A stretch of DNA of 64,000 nt from Eubacterium sp. MSJ-21 (GCF_018918185.1 NZ_JAHLPZ010000003.1:62001-126000), one strand, 5' to 3'. Positions 36,367 to 46,861 are shown, counted from the stretch's first letter. Program-made: numbers and translations. Notes: generated from the sequence alone by a model not told the origin.

Positions 36367-36407
36367 CAAAAAAACTGCCTGCTCACACATATATGTGAAC
36401 AGACAGT
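36367..36407 (-). terminator. Terminator of tpiA
   Basis: ACTGCCTGCTCACACAT (36374-36390) pairs with ATATGTGAACAGACAGT (36391-36407), with two mismatches and an A7 run below that gives a U tract on the minus strand. Confidence 0.8.
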
Positions 36408-36444
36408 CTGTTTATGCATCAATACAAAACTATATCAATACTGA

Positions 36445-37191
36445 TTATGCATTTACAACCTGACCGAACTCAGCCTTCAGAGAAGCACCACCGATCAGAC
36501 CACCATCGATGTTTGGCTTTGCAAGAAGCTCCTTCGCATTGCCGGCGTTCATAGAACCGCCGTACTGAATACGAACTGCTTCGGCTGTATCTGTATCATA
36601 AATCTCAGCGATGAGTTCACGGATACCCTTACATACTTCCTCAGCCTGATCAGATGTAGCTGTCTTACCTGTACCGATTGCCCAGATTGGCTCGTAAGCG
36701 ATTACAAGGTTCTTTACATCATCTGCTGCAACACCTGCAAGATCAGACTTAATCTGAAGTCTGATCCAATCCATTGTTACACCCATCTCTCTCTGCTCAA
36801 GTGTCTCACCACAGCAAAGGATTGGTGTAAGTCCGGAAGCGATTGCCTTCTTCACCTTCTTGTTCAGGAATGCATCATCTTCCTTGAAGTACTCACGACG
36901 CTCTGAATGTCCGATGATTACATACTTCACGCCTGCATCTACAAGCATTGGTGCACTGATCTCACCTGTGTAAGCACCCTTGTCCTCAATGTAGAAGTTC
37001 TCAGCACCGACCTGTACGTTTGTGCCCTTAACAGCCTCAACAACAGGAACGATGTCGATAGCTGGTACACAGTAAACTACGTCTACATCATCATTTACTA
37101 CTAATGGCTTTAACTCCTCAACAAGCTTTACAGCCTCTGATGGAGTCATGTTCATCTTCCAGTTACCTGCGATAATTCTCTTTCTTGCCAT
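36445..37191 (-). CDS. tpiA: Triosephosphate isomerase
   Basis: Interconverts dihydroxyacetone phosphate and glyceraldehyde 3-phosphate. The 248-residue TIM barrel has [10 protein letters not shown] (Lys), VIIGHSERR (catalytic His), [14 protein letters not shown] (catalytic Glu) and [15 protein letters not shown] with [10 protein letters not shown] (phosphate loops). AAGGAGA precedes the ATG. It is the last gene of gap-pgk-tpiA. Confidence 0.98.
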   Translation of the reverse strand: MARKRIIAGNWKMNMTPSEAVKLVEELKPLVVNDDVDVVYCVPAIDIVPVVEAVKGTNVQVGAENFYIEDKGAYTGEISAPMLVDAGVKYVIIGHSERREYFKEDDAFLNKKVKKAIASGLTPILCCGETLEQREMGVTMDWIRLQIKSDLAGVAADDVKNLVIAYEPIWAIGTGKTATSDQAEEVCKGIRELIAEIYDTDTAEAVRIQYGGSMNAGNAKELLAKPNIDGGLIGGASLKAEFGQVVNA

Positions 37192-37214
37192 TTCTTTTAT
37201 CTCCTTAAATAAAA

Positions 37215-38429
37215 TTATTTATCATTAGCTGCTGCTACACCTGGCAATTCCTTACCTTCGAGGAACTCAAGAGAAGCTCCACCACCTGTTGAGATGTGGC
37301 TCATCTTGTCGCCATAGCCAAGCTGGTTAACTGCCGCTGCGGAATCACCACCACCGATGATGGTTGTAGCATCTGTCTCAGCAAGTGCTGCTGCAACTGC
37401 CTTTGTACCTGTTGCAAGAACCGGGTTCTCGAATACACCCATAGGTCCGTTCCATACAACTGTCTTAGCTGTCTTAACAGCCTCAGAGTAAAGTTCGATT
37501 GTCTTAGGTCCGATATCGCAACCTTCCTTAGATGCATCCATCTTGTCTGCATCACAGATTGTTGTAGCGATTGTAGGATCGTCGATTGGGTTCGGGAAAT
37601 CATCGATCATAACAGAGTCTACCGGGAGCAGAAGCTTCTTGCCAAGCTTCTCAGCCTTCTCCATCATTTCCTTACAGTAGTCAAGTTTTGTCTCGTCAAC
37701 GAGTGACTTACCGATCTCATATCCCTTAGCCTTTAAGAATGTGTAAGCCATACCACCACCGATGATGAGTGTATCGCACTTCTCAAGAAGATTTGAAATA
37801 ACATTCAGCTTATCAGCAACCTTTGCACCACCAAGGATAGCAACAAAAGGTCTTACCGGATTCTCAACTGCGTTTCCAAGGAAATCGATTTCCTTCTGCA
37901 TCAGATATCCAACAACAGCTGTATCAACAAGTGCAGCGACACCAACGTTTGAGCAGTGTGCTCTGTGAGCTGTACCAAATGCATCGTTTACGAATACATC
38001 ACAGATGCTTGCAAGATCCTTAGAGAAAGCCTCTCCATTCTTTGTCTCTTCTGCTCTGAAACGTGTATTCTCAAGAAGGATAACCTCGCCGTCCTTCATA
38101 GCGTCTACAGTTGCGCGAACTGTATCATCAACAACCTCTAAGCTTGGTACAAACTTTACTTCCTGACCAAGAAGTTCAGAAAGTCTCTTTGCAACCGGTG
38201 CAAGAGTCTTTGTCTGCTTGTCTTCCTCTGTCTTAACCTTTCCAAGGTGTGAACAAAGGATAACCTTACCGCCATCAGCAATCAGCTTCTTGATTGTTGG
38301 AAGAGCTGCAACCAGACGATTCTCGTCTGTAATCTCACCATTCTTCAAAGGTACGTTAAAATCACATCTGCAAAGAACACGAAGTCCCTTTACGTTGATA
38401 TCATCAACGGATTTCTTATTTAATGACAT
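37215..38429 (-). CDS. pgk: Phosphoglycerate kinase
   Basis: Makes ATP from 1,3-bisphosphoglycerate. The 404-residue protein shows [64 protein letters not shown], the nucleotide-site [10 protein letters not shown] and [17 protein letters not shown] lies nine bases before the ATG. It lies between gap and tpiA, and a terminator stands in front of it. Confidence 0.98.
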   Translation of the reverse strand: MSLNKKSVDDINVKGLRVLCRCDFNVPLKNGEITDENRLVAALPTIKKLIADGGKVILCSHLGKVKTEEDKQTKTLAPVAKRLSELLGQEVKFVPSLEVVDDTVRATVDAMKDGEVILLENTRFRAEETKNGEAFSKDLASICDVFVNDAFGTAHRAHCSNVGVAALVDTAVVGYLMQKEIDFLGNAVENPVRPFVAILGGAKVADKLNVISNLLEKCDTLIIGGGMAYTFLKAKGYEIGKSLVDETKLDYCKEMMEKAEKLGKKLLLPVDSVMIDDFPNPIDDPTIATTICDADKMDASKEGCDIGPKTIELYSEAVKTAKTVVWNGPMGVFENPVLATGTKAVAAALAETDATTIIGGGDSAAAVNQLGYGDKMSHISTGGGASLEFLEGKELPGVAAANDK

Positions 38430-38454
38430 TATTAAATCCTCCTGAATTTTGAAA

Positions 38455-38495
38455 TGATAAAAATAAGGGTCCGGTCCAATTAAGACCGGACCCTT
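38455..38495 (-). terminator. Terminator between gap and pgk
   Basis: AAGGGTCCGGTC (38465-38476) pairs perfectly with GACCGGACCCTT (38484-38495). On the minus strand ATTTTTATC follows. It would lower pgk-tpiA relative to gap unless read through, since no second promoter is obvious. Confidence 0.85.
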
Positions 38496-38525
38496 GTAGG
38501 TCTTCTCTAAAAGAGTCTGACTAAA

Positions 38526-39548
38526 TTAAGCCAACTCAGCGAAGTACTTGATTGTTCTAACCATCTGGCTTGTGTATGAGTTCTCGTTATCATACCAAGA
38601 AACAACCTGAACCTCGTACAGATCATCAGCGATCTGAGCTACCATTGTCTGTGTAGCATCGAAGAGTGAACCATATCTCATACCAACGATATCTGAAGAT
38701 ACGATCTGCTCCTCATTGTAACCATAAGACTCAGAAGCTGCAGCCTTCATAGCAGCGTTGATGCCTTCCTTAGTTACGTCCTTACCCTTAACAACTGCTG
38801 TAAGGATTGTTGTAGAACCTGTAGGTACAGGAACTCTCTGTGCAGAACCGATGAGCTTTCCGTTAAGCTCTGGGATAACAAGACCGATAGCCTTAGCTGC
38901 ACCTGTTGAGTTAGGAACGATATTAACTGCTGCTGCACGAGCACGTCTGAAGTCGCCCTTTCTGTGTGGTCCATCAAGTACCATCTGATCACCTGTGTAA
39001 GCGTGGATTGTTGACATAATACCTGACTGGATTGGAGCGTAATCGTTAAGTGCCTTAGCCATAGGTGCAAGACAGTTTGTTGTACAAGAAGCTGCAGAGA
39101 TGATCTTGTCATCTGCTGTAAGTGTGTTCTCGTTTACGCTATATACGATTGTAGGAAGATCATTACCAGCTGGAGCTGAAATAACTACCTTCTTAGCACC
39201 TGCATCGATATGAGCCTGTGACTTAGCCTTTGATACATAGAAACCTGTACACTCAAGTACAACGTCTACATCAAGCTCTCCCCATGGAAGATTCTTAGCA
39301 TCTGCCTCAGCATAGATCTTAAGTGTCTTACCACATACTGTGATTGTACCTGCTTCATCATCAGCAGAAACCTGATCTGCATACTGATACTTACCCTGTG
39401 ATGAATCGTACTTCAAAAGGTGAGCAAGCATAGAAGGCTTTGTCAAGTCGTTGATTGCAACTACTTCATAACCTTCTGCGTCAAACATCTGTCTGAATGC
39501 AAGACGTCCGATACGTCCAAAACCATTAATTGCTACTTTTACTGCCAT
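38526..39548 (-). CDS. gap: Glyceraldehyde-3-phosphate dehydrogenase
   Basis: NAD-dependent glycolytic oxidation and phosphorylation of glyceraldehyde 3-phosphate. The 340-residue protein has the NAD fold [26 protein letters not shown] with the catalytic Cys, [35 protein letters not shown] and [22 protein letters not shown] precedes the ATG, and a clear promoter lies 82-110 bp upstream. The very regular codon use fits a highly expressed gene. Confidence 0.98.
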   Translation of the reverse strand: MAVKVAINGFGRIGRLAFRQMFDAEGYEVVAINDLTKPSMLAHLLKYDSSQGKYQYADQVSADDEAGTITVCGKTLKIYAEADAKNLPWGELDVDVVLECTGFYVSKAKSQAHIDAGAKKVVISAPAGNDLPTIVYSVNENTLTADDKIISAASCTTNCLAPMAKALNDYAPIQSGIMSTIHAYTGDQMVLDGPHRKGDFRRARAAAVNIVPNSTGAAKAIGLVIPELNGKLIGSAQRVPVPTGSTTILTAVVKGKDVTKEGINAAMKAAASESYGYNEEQIVSSDIVGMRYGSLFDATQTMVAQIADDLYEVQVVSWYDNENSYTSQMVRTIKYFAELA

Positions 39549-39629
39549 TTTTTAATCCTCCTAAGTTTTAATTATTAAGATTTAAATACTGCATGGCTGC
39601 AGTAATTCATCTAAAAACTTACATCGAAT

Positions 39630-39658
39630 ATCATAACTTCTTTTATAGTAAAATTCAA
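39630..39658 (-). promoter_or_regulatory. Promoter of gap-pgk-tpiA
   Basis: On the minus strand TTGAAT (39658-39653), a 17-bp spacer and TATGAT (39635-39630). Confidence 0.65.
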
Positions 39659-39707
39659 GACTATTTTTTGTAATTTTTTTCAAAAAGTGCGTGATTTTCC
39701 AATTTTA

Positions 39708-39736
39708 TTGGATTTTATAAGATTATACGTTATAAT
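39708..39736 (+). promoter_or_regulatory. Promoter of the HisJ phosphatase gene
   Basis: TTGGAT (39708-39713), a 17-bp spacer and TATAAT (39731-39736), divergent from the gap promoter in a 254-bp gap. Confidence 0.7.
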
Positions 39737-39802
39737 TAGCAATCATAGCTTTCGTGGAATCATAGTATTTTATGCATTAAATTTTACAGGAGGATTAAAA
39801 CC

Positions 39803-40624
39803 ATGCTATTTCCCGATTATCATTTTCATACAGATTTTTCCAGTGACTGTGACGAGCCAATGCAGGCAGTTATTGCATCTGCGAAAAAAAAAGGCCTGTC
39901 CTCTCTCTGTGTAACCGATCATTATGATATGGATTTTCCGGTTCGTCAAGAAGAACCGGACATGGATTTTGATTTAAATCTGGCTTCCTACTATCATACT
40001 TACCACGCCCTTTCTGAGAAACTTGTCCCGGAATTTGATCTTCGTGTGGGTGTTGAGCTTGGCGTGATGCCTTCTACAACAAAAAAATTAAATACATTTG
40101 TGCAGACACACCCGGAACTTGATTTTATTATATGCAGCCTGCATGTGGTTGATGGTATGGATCCATACTACCCGGAGTATTTTGAAGGGAAGGATGACCG
40201 GACTGCCTACCGGCATTATTTTGAGACACTGCTTACTTGTGTGAAAGAATTCGATAACTTCAATGTATGTGGTCACCTCGATTATATCGTGCGCTACGGA
40301 AAAACGAAGGCAGATCTGTTTGACATCCGGGATTACTCAGATATCTTTGAAGAGTTATTCCAGATTCTCGTCTCACGCGGACAGGGAATCGAGATCAATA
40401 CCGGAAGCCTATACCGCGGTCTCTCCTTCCCGCATCCTCATACAGATATCCTGAAAATGTACAGGGACGCCGGAGGAGAAATCATCACCATCGGAAGCGA
40501 TGCACATCATGCGGAGCATATCGGCTACGGCTTTGATGTCGCAAGAGATCTGTTGCACTCTCACGGTTTCCGTTACTATACGACATTTAAAAAACGTAAA
40601 CCGGAATTCCATAAGATTCCTTAA
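39803..40624 (+). CDS. HisJ-family histidinol-phosphatase (PHP domain)
   Basis: A 273-residue PHP-fold metallophosphoesterase. The metal ligands are visible: DYHFHTDFSSD at the start, VTDHYD, GVELG, ICSLHVVDG, GHLDYIVRY and GSDAHHAEHIG. Family members hydrolyse histidinol phosphate, but other PHP phosphatases look alike and no his genes are nearby. AGGAGG lies nine bases before the ATG. Its stop overlaps the convergent cysteine desulfurase stop by 4 bp. Confidence 0.88.
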   Translation: MLFPDYHFHTDFSSDCDEPMQAVIASAKKKGLSSLCVTDHYDMDFPVRQEEPDMDFDLNLASYYHTYHALSEKLVPEFDLRVGVELGVMPSTTKKLNTFVQTHPELDFIICSLHVVDGMDPYYPEYFEGKDDRTAYRHYFETLLTCVKEFDNFNVCGHLDYIVRYGKTKADLFDIRDYSDIFEELFQILVSRGQGIEINTGSLYRGLSFPHPHTDILKMYRDAGGEIITIGSDAHHAEHIGYGFDVARDLLHSHGFRYYTTFKKRKPEFHKIP

Positions 40625-41805
40625 TCTGCCGCGTGCACACGTGACCGGTAATCCTCATAAAAAGGTGACTGTTCCCGCAGTCCACCGACGAGTTCCCGGA
40701 TGCAGGCAATTACATAGTCTGCATCCTTTTTTGTTGTCTCTTCCCCGATTGTCAGCCGTATCGTACCACGCGCCAGCTCATCGGAAAGCCCGATTGCTTT
40801 TAATACATGGGATGGTTCTTTCGATGCAGATGTGCATGCCGATCCACCGGAGGCACAGATGCCAAGTGTATCCAGCATAACCAAGAGTGCCCCACCATCT
40901 ACAAACTGAAAGGACACATTGATGTTGTTTGGGAGCCTTTGTTCCGGATGCCCATTCAACCGGCTGTATGGAATGGATGTAAGCAGCTCGTCAATCATAT
41001 AATCACGGATCTGCATTTCATACCGCATCCGCTGTTCCATTGCCGCATCTGCAATGTATGCTGCGGTTGCAAGCCCGACGATACCCGGTACATTTTCCGT
41101 TCCGGCCCGGAGTCCCCTTTCCTGTGCACCGCCGTGGATCAGACTTTGCATTTTCACCCCTTCCCGCACATATAAAAATCCCGTTCCCTTCGGGCCTCGG
41201 AATTTATGTCCACTCGCAGTAAGCAGATCTACCTGCAGACATGCGACATCGATTGGAATCTGTCCATACGCCTGCACTGCATCTGTATGAAATAATATAT
41301 CATGCCGTCTGGCGATTGCTCCGATCTCGCCAATCGGCTGTATTGTCCCGACCTCATTGTTCGCAAACATCACCGATATTAAAATCGTATCCTTCCGGAT
41401 TGCCTGCTCTGCCTGTTCCGGGTTCACGCGTCCATACGCATCTACATCCAGATATGTGACATCAAACCCATGCTTTTCGAGGTATTCACACGTATGCAGG
41501 ATTCCGTGATGCTCCAGCTTCGTTGTGATGATGTGTCTGCCCTTTTTTCCGTATGTGTCTGCAATCTCCTTCAACGCCCAGTTATCGCCCTCCGAACCAC
41601 CTGCTGTGAAATAAATCTCACTTTTTTTCGCATGCAGGGTGTCCGCAATCATCTGGCGGCAGTTTTCTATGTCTCTTCGATTTTCTTTTGCAATACTGTA
41701 AATGCCGGAAGGGTTCGCAAATTTATCGTGAAAGTACGGCTGCATGGCACGAATCACTTCCGGATGGGTGCTCGTCGTCGCTGCGTGATCCATATAAATT
41801 GTCAT
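40621..41805 (-). CDS. Cysteine desulfurase (NifS/IscS type)
   Basis: PLP enzyme that takes sulfur from cysteine as a persulfide for Fe-S clusters and other thio-cofactors. The 394-residue protein shows IYMDHAATTSTHPEV, FTAGGSEGDNWAL, ANNEVGTIQP, HTDAVQAYGQIP, the PLP lysine in TASGHKFRGPKGTG, RAGTENVPGI and the active Cys loop CASGGSACTSASKE. It is the longer group I type. The ribosome site is weak. No thiI or iscU is next to it, so the acceptor is not known. Confidence 0.95.
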   Translation of the reverse strand: MTIYMDHAATTSTHPEVIRAMQPYFHDKFANPSGIYSIAKENRRDIENCRQMIADTLHAKKSEIYFTAGGSEGDNWALKEIADTYGKKGRHIITTKLEHHGILHTCEYLEKHGFDVTYLDVDAYGRVNPEQAEQAIRKDTILISVMFANNEVGTIQPIGEIGAIARRHDILFHTDAVQAYGQIPIDVACLQVDLLTASGHKFRGPKGTGFLYVREGVKMQSLIHGGAQERGLRAGTENVPGIVGLATAAYIADAAMEQRMRYEMQIRDYMIDELLTSIPYSRLNGHPEQRLPNNINVSFQFVDGGALLVMLDTLGICASGGSACTSASKEPSHVLKAIGLSDELARGTIRLTIGEETTKKDADYVIACIRELVGGLREQSPFYEDYRSRVHAAD

Positions 41806-41860
41806 ATTTCATCGCCCAATCCAATATAATAAACCAAGACTCTGGCAGGAATTGATCATC

Positions 41861-43192
41861 ATGTCAAAACAAACCATCATCAAAGGAACCCTGGTATTAA
41901 CCATAACCGGTATCCTGACCAAATGTCTCGGCTTTTATAATAGAATATTCCTGACAAGGCTGATTGGTGTTAAGGAGCTCGGAACTTATCAGCTTATATT
42001 TCCACTTTACATATTAGGCATTTCTTTTTGCTGTCAGGGAATCGCTACAACCATCACCAAACATGTATCTTATCTGCTTGGCAAGAAAAAAGATTTCGAT
42101 TCCCGTCGTGTACTTTGGCTCGGTGGACTTTTGAGCTTTACACTGAGTCTGCTCGTATCTGTCAGCTTTTTCTATGGCTGCGATTTTATCGCCATCCATA
42201 TTCTGAAAAATACCGACTGCCGTATCCTGTTGCAGCTTCTGTCACCGGCCGTTCCTTTTGTCGCAATCAAAGCCTGTATCAACGCATTTTTTATCGGACA
42301 TGAAAAGCCGGTTTTCTCAGGAAGCTGTCAGTTGATCGAGCAGATTATCCGGATCGGTTCGGTCTATCTTCTTGCAATTTCTTACATGCAGGAGCATGTC
42401 GATGCAAAAACCGCAGTTCTCGGTGTTGTGATCGGCGAGATGGGGGCGACACTTTATGCAGTCATCTGTTACATGCTCTTCCACAAAAATCAGAGTCAAA
42501 ACAGCAGACTACAAAGCAAAAATTCCCATCCATCAACCGGGAAGAAATCGTCCCTTATAATCCCAATGCTGAAAGACATTATTCCGATTACTTCCAACAA
42601 TCTGATTTTTACGCTATTTTCCAGTTTTGAAGCAATCATACTTCCGACATTTCTTTTTCAGTATTACAACAACGCCGATACAAGTATGGAAATGTATGGC
42701 ATCATCACAGGTATTGTCATTCCGTTTTTATTGTTTCCGGCGACGATCACAAACTCACTTTCCACGATGCTGCTTCCATCCATTTCTTACGCGTGTGCGA
42801 AACGCGATACGGAAGCAATAAAAAAAGCACTTGTATCAAGTGCTCTTTTCTGCATCATGCTTGGCAGCTTCGCCTGCATCCTGTATATACTCTTCGGAAA
42901 ACCAATCTGTACATTCGCCTTTGAAAGTGCCAAAGCAGGAACGCTGCTACAGCTGATGGGATTTTTATGTCCGTTTATTTATCTATCCACAACGCTTTCC
43001 AGCGTTATGAATGGGATCGGTTATGCCACGCAGAACTTAATCTACAATATTCTCGGCATCAGCGTGCGAATCTTATGTATCATCTTCTTTGTGCCACATT
43101 TCGGCATCCATGCATACATATGCGGTATGTTCTGCGGCTACCTGCTTCATAACATACTCACGATCACGAAGCTAGCATCCCTTAACCCGTAA
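41861..43192 (+). CDS. MVF/SpoVB-like polysaccharide or lipid flippase
   Basis: A 443-residue integral membrane protein with about 12-14 segments of the MOP superfamily. GTLVLTITGILTKCLGFYNR at the start, ELGTYQLIFPLYILG and NSLSTMLLPSISYACAKRD are typical of SpoVB/MurJ-like flippases. A polar loop with Gln/Ser/Asn lies near 220-235. ATG 41861 is preferred, with AGGA ten bases upstream; a TTG at 41852 is in frame. The lipid-linked substrate is unknown. Its end overlaps metA by 11 bp, tail to tail. Confidence 0.9.
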   Translation: MSKQTIIKGTLVLTITGILTKCLGFYNRIFLTRLIGVKELGTYQLIFPLYILGISFCCQGIATTITKHVSYLLGKKKDFDSRRVLWLGGLLSFTLSLLVSVSFFYGCDFIAIHILKNTDCRILLQLLSPAVPFVAIKACINAFFIGHEKPVFSGSCQLIEQIIRIGSVYLLAISYMQEHVDAKTAVLGVVIGEMGATLYAVICYMLFHKNQSQNSRLQSKNSHPSTGKKSSLIIPMLKDIIPITSNNLIFTLFSSFEAIILPTFLFQYYNNADTSMEMYGIITGIVIPFLLFPATITNSLSTMLLPSISYACAKRDTEAIKKALVSSALFCIMLGSFACILYILFGKPICTFAFESAKAGTLLQLMGFLCPFIYLSTTLSSVMNGIGYATQNLIYNILGISVRILCIIFFVPHFGIHAYICGMFCGYLLHNILTITKLASLNP

Positions 43193-44105
43193 CCTTTTTC
43201 GTCCAATCGTAAGGCGTGCTCTGGTATACGTAATAATTGAGCCAGTTTGCATAAAGTGTATTCGCATGACATCTCCAAGACTTGATCGGTTTCTGCTCCG
43301 GATCATTATCCGGATAATAATTAACCGGAATATTCGGATTTAAGCCACGTTTGATGTCGCGTTTATATTCCTGATCGAGTGTAAATGTATCGTACTCCGG
43401 ATGTCCGGTTACAAAGATATTCTTGCCATCTTCTCCTATAATCAGATATGGTCCGGTAATATCAGACTCAGCAACGATCTCCAGAAGTGGATTGTCGACG
43501 ATTGCCTGTTTATCCACACCGGTATAACGGGACTGCGGAACTAAGAACGAATCATCAAATCCACGTACCAGTGGTGTCCGTTTATGGAACGTATAATGCT
43601 TATACACACCGGAAAACTTCTCTGGAAGCTGGTATTTTTTCACACCATAACGATAGTAAAGTCCCGCCTGTGCACCCCAGCAGATATGCAGTGTGGACGT
43701 AACATTCGTAACTGACCAGTCCATGATGGCAGTCAGTTCATCCCAGTACTCCACTTCCTCAAACTCCATATTCTCCACCGGTGCTCCGGTAATGATCAGA
43801 CCATCCCATTTCCTGTTCTTTACATGTTCAAAGTCACTGTAGAAACGCTCCAGATGTGATTCGGATACATGCTTTGATTCATAGGACATCGTGCGGATAA
43901 AGGAGATATTTACCTGCAGTGGTGTGTTTGACAGGCTGCGCAGAAGCTGCAACTCCGTATCTTCCTTTAACGGCATCAGATTTAAAATCAAAATGTCAAG
44001 TGGACGTATATCCTGTGTCATAGCACGGTGTTCGTCCATCACAAATATATTTTCCTGTTCCAGTACTTTCTTCACTGGCAGATCGTTGTCTATTCTAATC
44101 GGCAT
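43182..44105 (-). CDS. metA: Homoserine O-acetyltransferase (MetA family)
   Basis: First step of methionine synthesis, acylating homoserine. The 307-residue protein is of the class I glutamine amidotransferase-like MetA fold: PLDILILNLMPLKEDTE, IITGAPVE, catalytic Cys in HICWGAQAG (about 142), and GHPEYDTFT (His). Residue 111 is Glu (GAPVE). In this family Glu at 111 goes with acetyl-CoA and Gly with succinyl-CoA, so an acetyl-transferring enzyme is inferred. It follows ligA by 48 bp. No SAM riboswitch or T-box is seen in front. Confidence 0.95.
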   Translation of the reverse strand: MPIRIDNDLPVKKVLEQENIFVMDEHRAMTQDIRPLDILILNLMPLKEDTELQLLRSLSNTPLQVNISFIRTMSYESKHVSESHLERFYSDFEHVKNRKWDGLIITGAPVENMEFEEVEYWDELTAIMDWSVTNVTSTLHICWGAQAGLYYRYGVKKYQLPEKFSGVYKHYTFHKRTPLVRGFDDSFLVPQSRYTGVDKQAIVDNPLLEIVAESDITGPYLIIGEDGKNIFVTGHPEYDTFTLDQEYKRDIKRGLNPNIPVNYYPDNDPEQKPIKSWRCHANTLYANWLNYYVYQSTPYDWTKKVTG

Positions 44106-44153
44106 CTCTAAAACCTCTTTTCTTCTCTAAAGCTAAAGCATACCACGAATTTT

Positions 44154-46100
44154 TTATAACTGCAAGAAATCATCCTCGGAAATAATCGGAATTCCCAATG
44201 ATTTCGCCTTTTTATTCTTCGATGAGGAAGATAATACATCGTTATTAATCAAATATGCGGTTTTCGAAGAGACACTGCCTGCTACTTTTCCACCGCGGTC
44301 TTCGATCACTTTTTTAAGTTCATCCCGGTTTGCAAAATGATTGAGTGAACCGGTAATGACAAATGTCTTTCCCTCGAGATCCTGCGGTGCAGTATTCTCC
44401 TCGACGACAAGTGTCACTTCCTTTAAAATCTCATGCAGTACCCGGATATTGTTCGGATCTGCAAAATAAGCCACAATCCCCTCCGCGATCACATCGCCGA
44501 TTTTCTCAATCTCGGCAAACTGCGCTGCATCCGCATGAATGATTGCTTCTACGTCATCTTTGAAATATTTGCAGATAGATTTCGCCATAGCAGTACCGAC
44601 GTTCAGGATGCCAAGTCCATACAGGACACGTGCAAGCTGTGTCGTACGACTTGCCGCAATGCTCTCCATCATATTGTCATAAGACTTCTGCCCGAAGCCT
44701 TCTAATTTCACAATCTCTGCCTCATAGCGGTCGATCCGGTAAATATCATACAGCTCCTCTATAAATCCACAGTCTAAGAACTTCTGTAGTGTCGCCTCGG
44801 ATAGGCCGTCAATGTTCATTGCATTTCTTGATACAAAATGCGTGAACAGCTTGATTGCTTTTGCCGGGCATGCCGGATTTGGACAGACAAGTGTCTGCGC
44901 CTGATTTTCCTCTCGTATCTCTGTCTTACCGCCACACGCCGGACAAGTGTCCGGGATTTCAAGTGTGCCGGATTTGGTCAGATTCTCACTGATCTGTGGG
45001 ATGATCATATTCGCCTTGTAAACCTTGATCGTATCACCGATTCCAAGCTGTAACTGCTTCACAATGCTGACATTGTGTACACTGGCACGGCTCACAGATG
45101 TCCCCTCCAGTGATACGGCATCAAAGACTGCAACCGGATTGATCAGTCCGGTACGGGATGGACTCCACTCGATATGCCGAAGCGTTGTCTCCGCTTCCTC
45201 ATCTGCCCATTTAAACGCAATCGAATCCCGCGGGAACTTCGCTGTCCGTCCAAGACTTTTGCCGTATTCGACATCATCGAAAGAAAGCACCAGTCCATCG
45301 GACGGGAAATCATTGGTCTCGATCTTCTCTGCAAAATATGTGACCTTCTCCTGCATCGTTGCCGCTGTGACATCGACATGCTCCACAACCTCAAATCCAA
45401 GAGACGTCAGGAAATCAAACTTTGAATTCATCGTTGCGTCAATCTCCGCAACTCCGGTATCAAGCATGTTAAACGCAAAGAAATGAACATTCCGCTCGGC
45501 TGTGATCTGATTATTGAGCTGGCGTACACTGCCGGAGCATAAGTTTCTTGGATTCTTGTATTTGCTGTCAATGTCCGGAATTGTCGCGTTGATACGTTCA
45601 AAATCCGTATAGGTAATAACTGCTTCCCCACGGATCGTAAGTGGATTTTTATACGCGATATGATTCGGCAGATTTGCAAATACTTTCGCATTGTTCGTGA
45701 TGACCTCACCGATTTCACCATTTCCACGTGTAACCGCTTTTACTAACACACCATTCTCATAGGTAAGTACGACCGTCAGTCCATCCATCTTCCACGACAT
45801 AACACCGGTTTTATCTCCGAGCCATGCAGCCAGATCCTCGACGCTCTTCGTTTTGTCCAATGATAGCATCGGTGCCGGATGCCGTTCCTTTGGCAACTCA
45901 CTGATCACCGCATACCCGACATGCTGTGTCGGACTCTTCGATAAGATCAGTCCGGTCTCCTGCTCTAATGCCACCAATTCATCATATAACGCATCATATT
46001 CCAGGTTGGACATAATCTCTGTATCCTGCTGATAATATGCTTTGGAAGCCCGATTTAACAGCTCCACCAATTCTTTCATACGCTCTGTTTTTGCATCCAT
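44154..46100 (-). CDS. ligA: NAD-dependent DNA ligase
   Basis: Seals nicks in replication and repair using NAD. The 648-residue protein has domain Ia (1-70), the adenylation domain with the catalytic Lys in MSWKMDGLTV (about 104), RGEAVI and DGLVLSFDDVEYG, an OB fold, the zinc finger CPACGG...CPNPACPAK (about 400-425), helix-hairpin-helix repeats (about 440-560) and a BRCT domain (about 570-648, GKTFVITGSLNHFANRDELK). AGGAGAAGGAG precedes the ATG. Transcribed with rluF and probably metA. Confidence 0.97.
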   Translation of the reverse strand: MDAKTERMKELVELLNRASKAYYQQDTEIMSNLEYDALYDELVALEQETGLILSKSPTQHVGYAVISELPKERHPAPMLSLDKTKSVEDLAAWLGDKTGVMSWKMDGLTVVLTYENGVLVKAVTRGNGEIGEVITNNAKVFANLPNHIAYKNPLTIRGEAVITYTDFERINATIPDIDSKYKNPRNLCSGSVRQLNNQITAERNVHFFAFNMLDTGVAEIDATMNSKFDFLTSLGFEVVEHVDVTAATMQEKVTYFAEKIETNDFPSDGLVLSFDDVEYGKSLGRTAKFPRDSIAFKWADEEAETTLRHIEWSPSRTGLINPVAVFDAVSLEGTSVSRASVHNVSIVKQLQLGIGDTIKVYKANMIIPQISENLTKSGTLEIPDTCPACGGKTEIREENQAQTLVCPNPACPAKAIKLFTHFVSRNAMNIDGLSEATLQKFLDCGFIEELYDIYRIDRYEAEIVKLEGFGQKSYDNMMESIAASRTTQLARVLYGLGILNVGTAMAKSICKYFKDDVEAIIHADAAQFAEIEKIGDVIAEGIVAYFADPNNIRVLHEILKEVTLVVEENTAPQDLEGKTFVITGSLNHFANRDELKKVIEDRGGKVAGSVSSKTAYLINNDVLSSSSKNKKAKSLGIPIISEDDFLQL

Positions 46101-46119
46101 CGTTTTTCTCCTTCTCCTG

Positions 46120-46830
46120 TTACGATTTCTTCTGCACCAGTCTCCGAAGCTCCTGTTCTTCGTCCCGCGTCAGTGTGCGGAACTCGCCCGGTCTTAAATT
46201 TCCAAGCCGTACATTCATGATCCGCACACGCTTTAAATGTACGACACGTACATGTAATGCATCGCACATCCGCCGTATCTGCCGGTTCAATCCCTGTGTC
46301 AATATAATTGAAAAGTTTCTCGTTCCAGTCTTTTTGACTTTACATGGCTTCGTCACTGTATCCAAGATCTCAACACCTTCCGACATCTTCTTAATAAAAT
46401 CTTCGGTAATATCAGTATTGACACGCACATGATATTCCTTTTCATGATTATTTCTGGATCGCTGGATCTCATTTGCCAGATCTCCGTCGTTCGTAAGCAG
46501 TAAAAGCCCGGTTGAATCCTTATCGAGTCGTCCTACATAGTTTACCCGTTCTGGGAACTCCACATACCGGAAGATGCTGTCCTTGTCTGCTTCTTTCGAC
46601 GTGCAAACCTGTCCAATCGGTTTATTATACGCATAAATCACCTTTTTTTTGCGCAGCCGTACTGGATTTCCATTGCACGTAACAACTGAAGTCTCACCAA
46701 CCCGTGTTCCAATATCTGCAACCGTTCCATCCACCATTACCTTCCCGGCTTCAATCAGCCGGTCAGCTTCTCTTCGGGAGCAAATTCCGGCTTCACTTAG
46801 GTATTTATTTAATCGAATTTCGTTAGACAT
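46120..46830 (-). CDS. rluF: 23S rRNA pseudouridine synthase, RsuA/RluF family
   Basis: A 236-residue pseudouridine synthase. The N-terminal S4 domain is IRLNKYLSEAGICSRREADR. The catalytic Asp lies in YVGRLDKDSTGLLLLTNDG, then EKEYHVRV, GLNRQIRRMCDAL and VVHLKRVRIMNV. This pattern fits the RluF/RluB/RsuA group; which uridine it modifies is not certain, so the symbol is provisional. Confidence 0.88.
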   Translation of the reverse strand: MSNEIRLNKYLSEAGICSRREADRLIEAGKVMVDGTVADIGTRVGETSVVTCNGNPVRLRKKKVIYAYNKPIGQVCTSKEADKDSIFRYVEFPERVNYVGRLDKDSTGLLLLTNDGDLANEIQRSRNNHEKEYHVRVNTDITEDFIKKMSEGVEILDTVTKPCKVKKTGTRNFSIILTQGLNRQIRRMCDALHVRVVHLKRVRIMNVRLGNLRPGEFRTLTRDEEQELRRLVQKKS

Positions 46831-46861
46831 AGTTTTCCTCTTAATTTAATTAATTTTTTTG

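Noticed and set aside
44106-44153. SAM riboswitch or T-box before metA
   Set aside because: The gap after ligA is only 48 bp, too short for either, and shows no conserved core.
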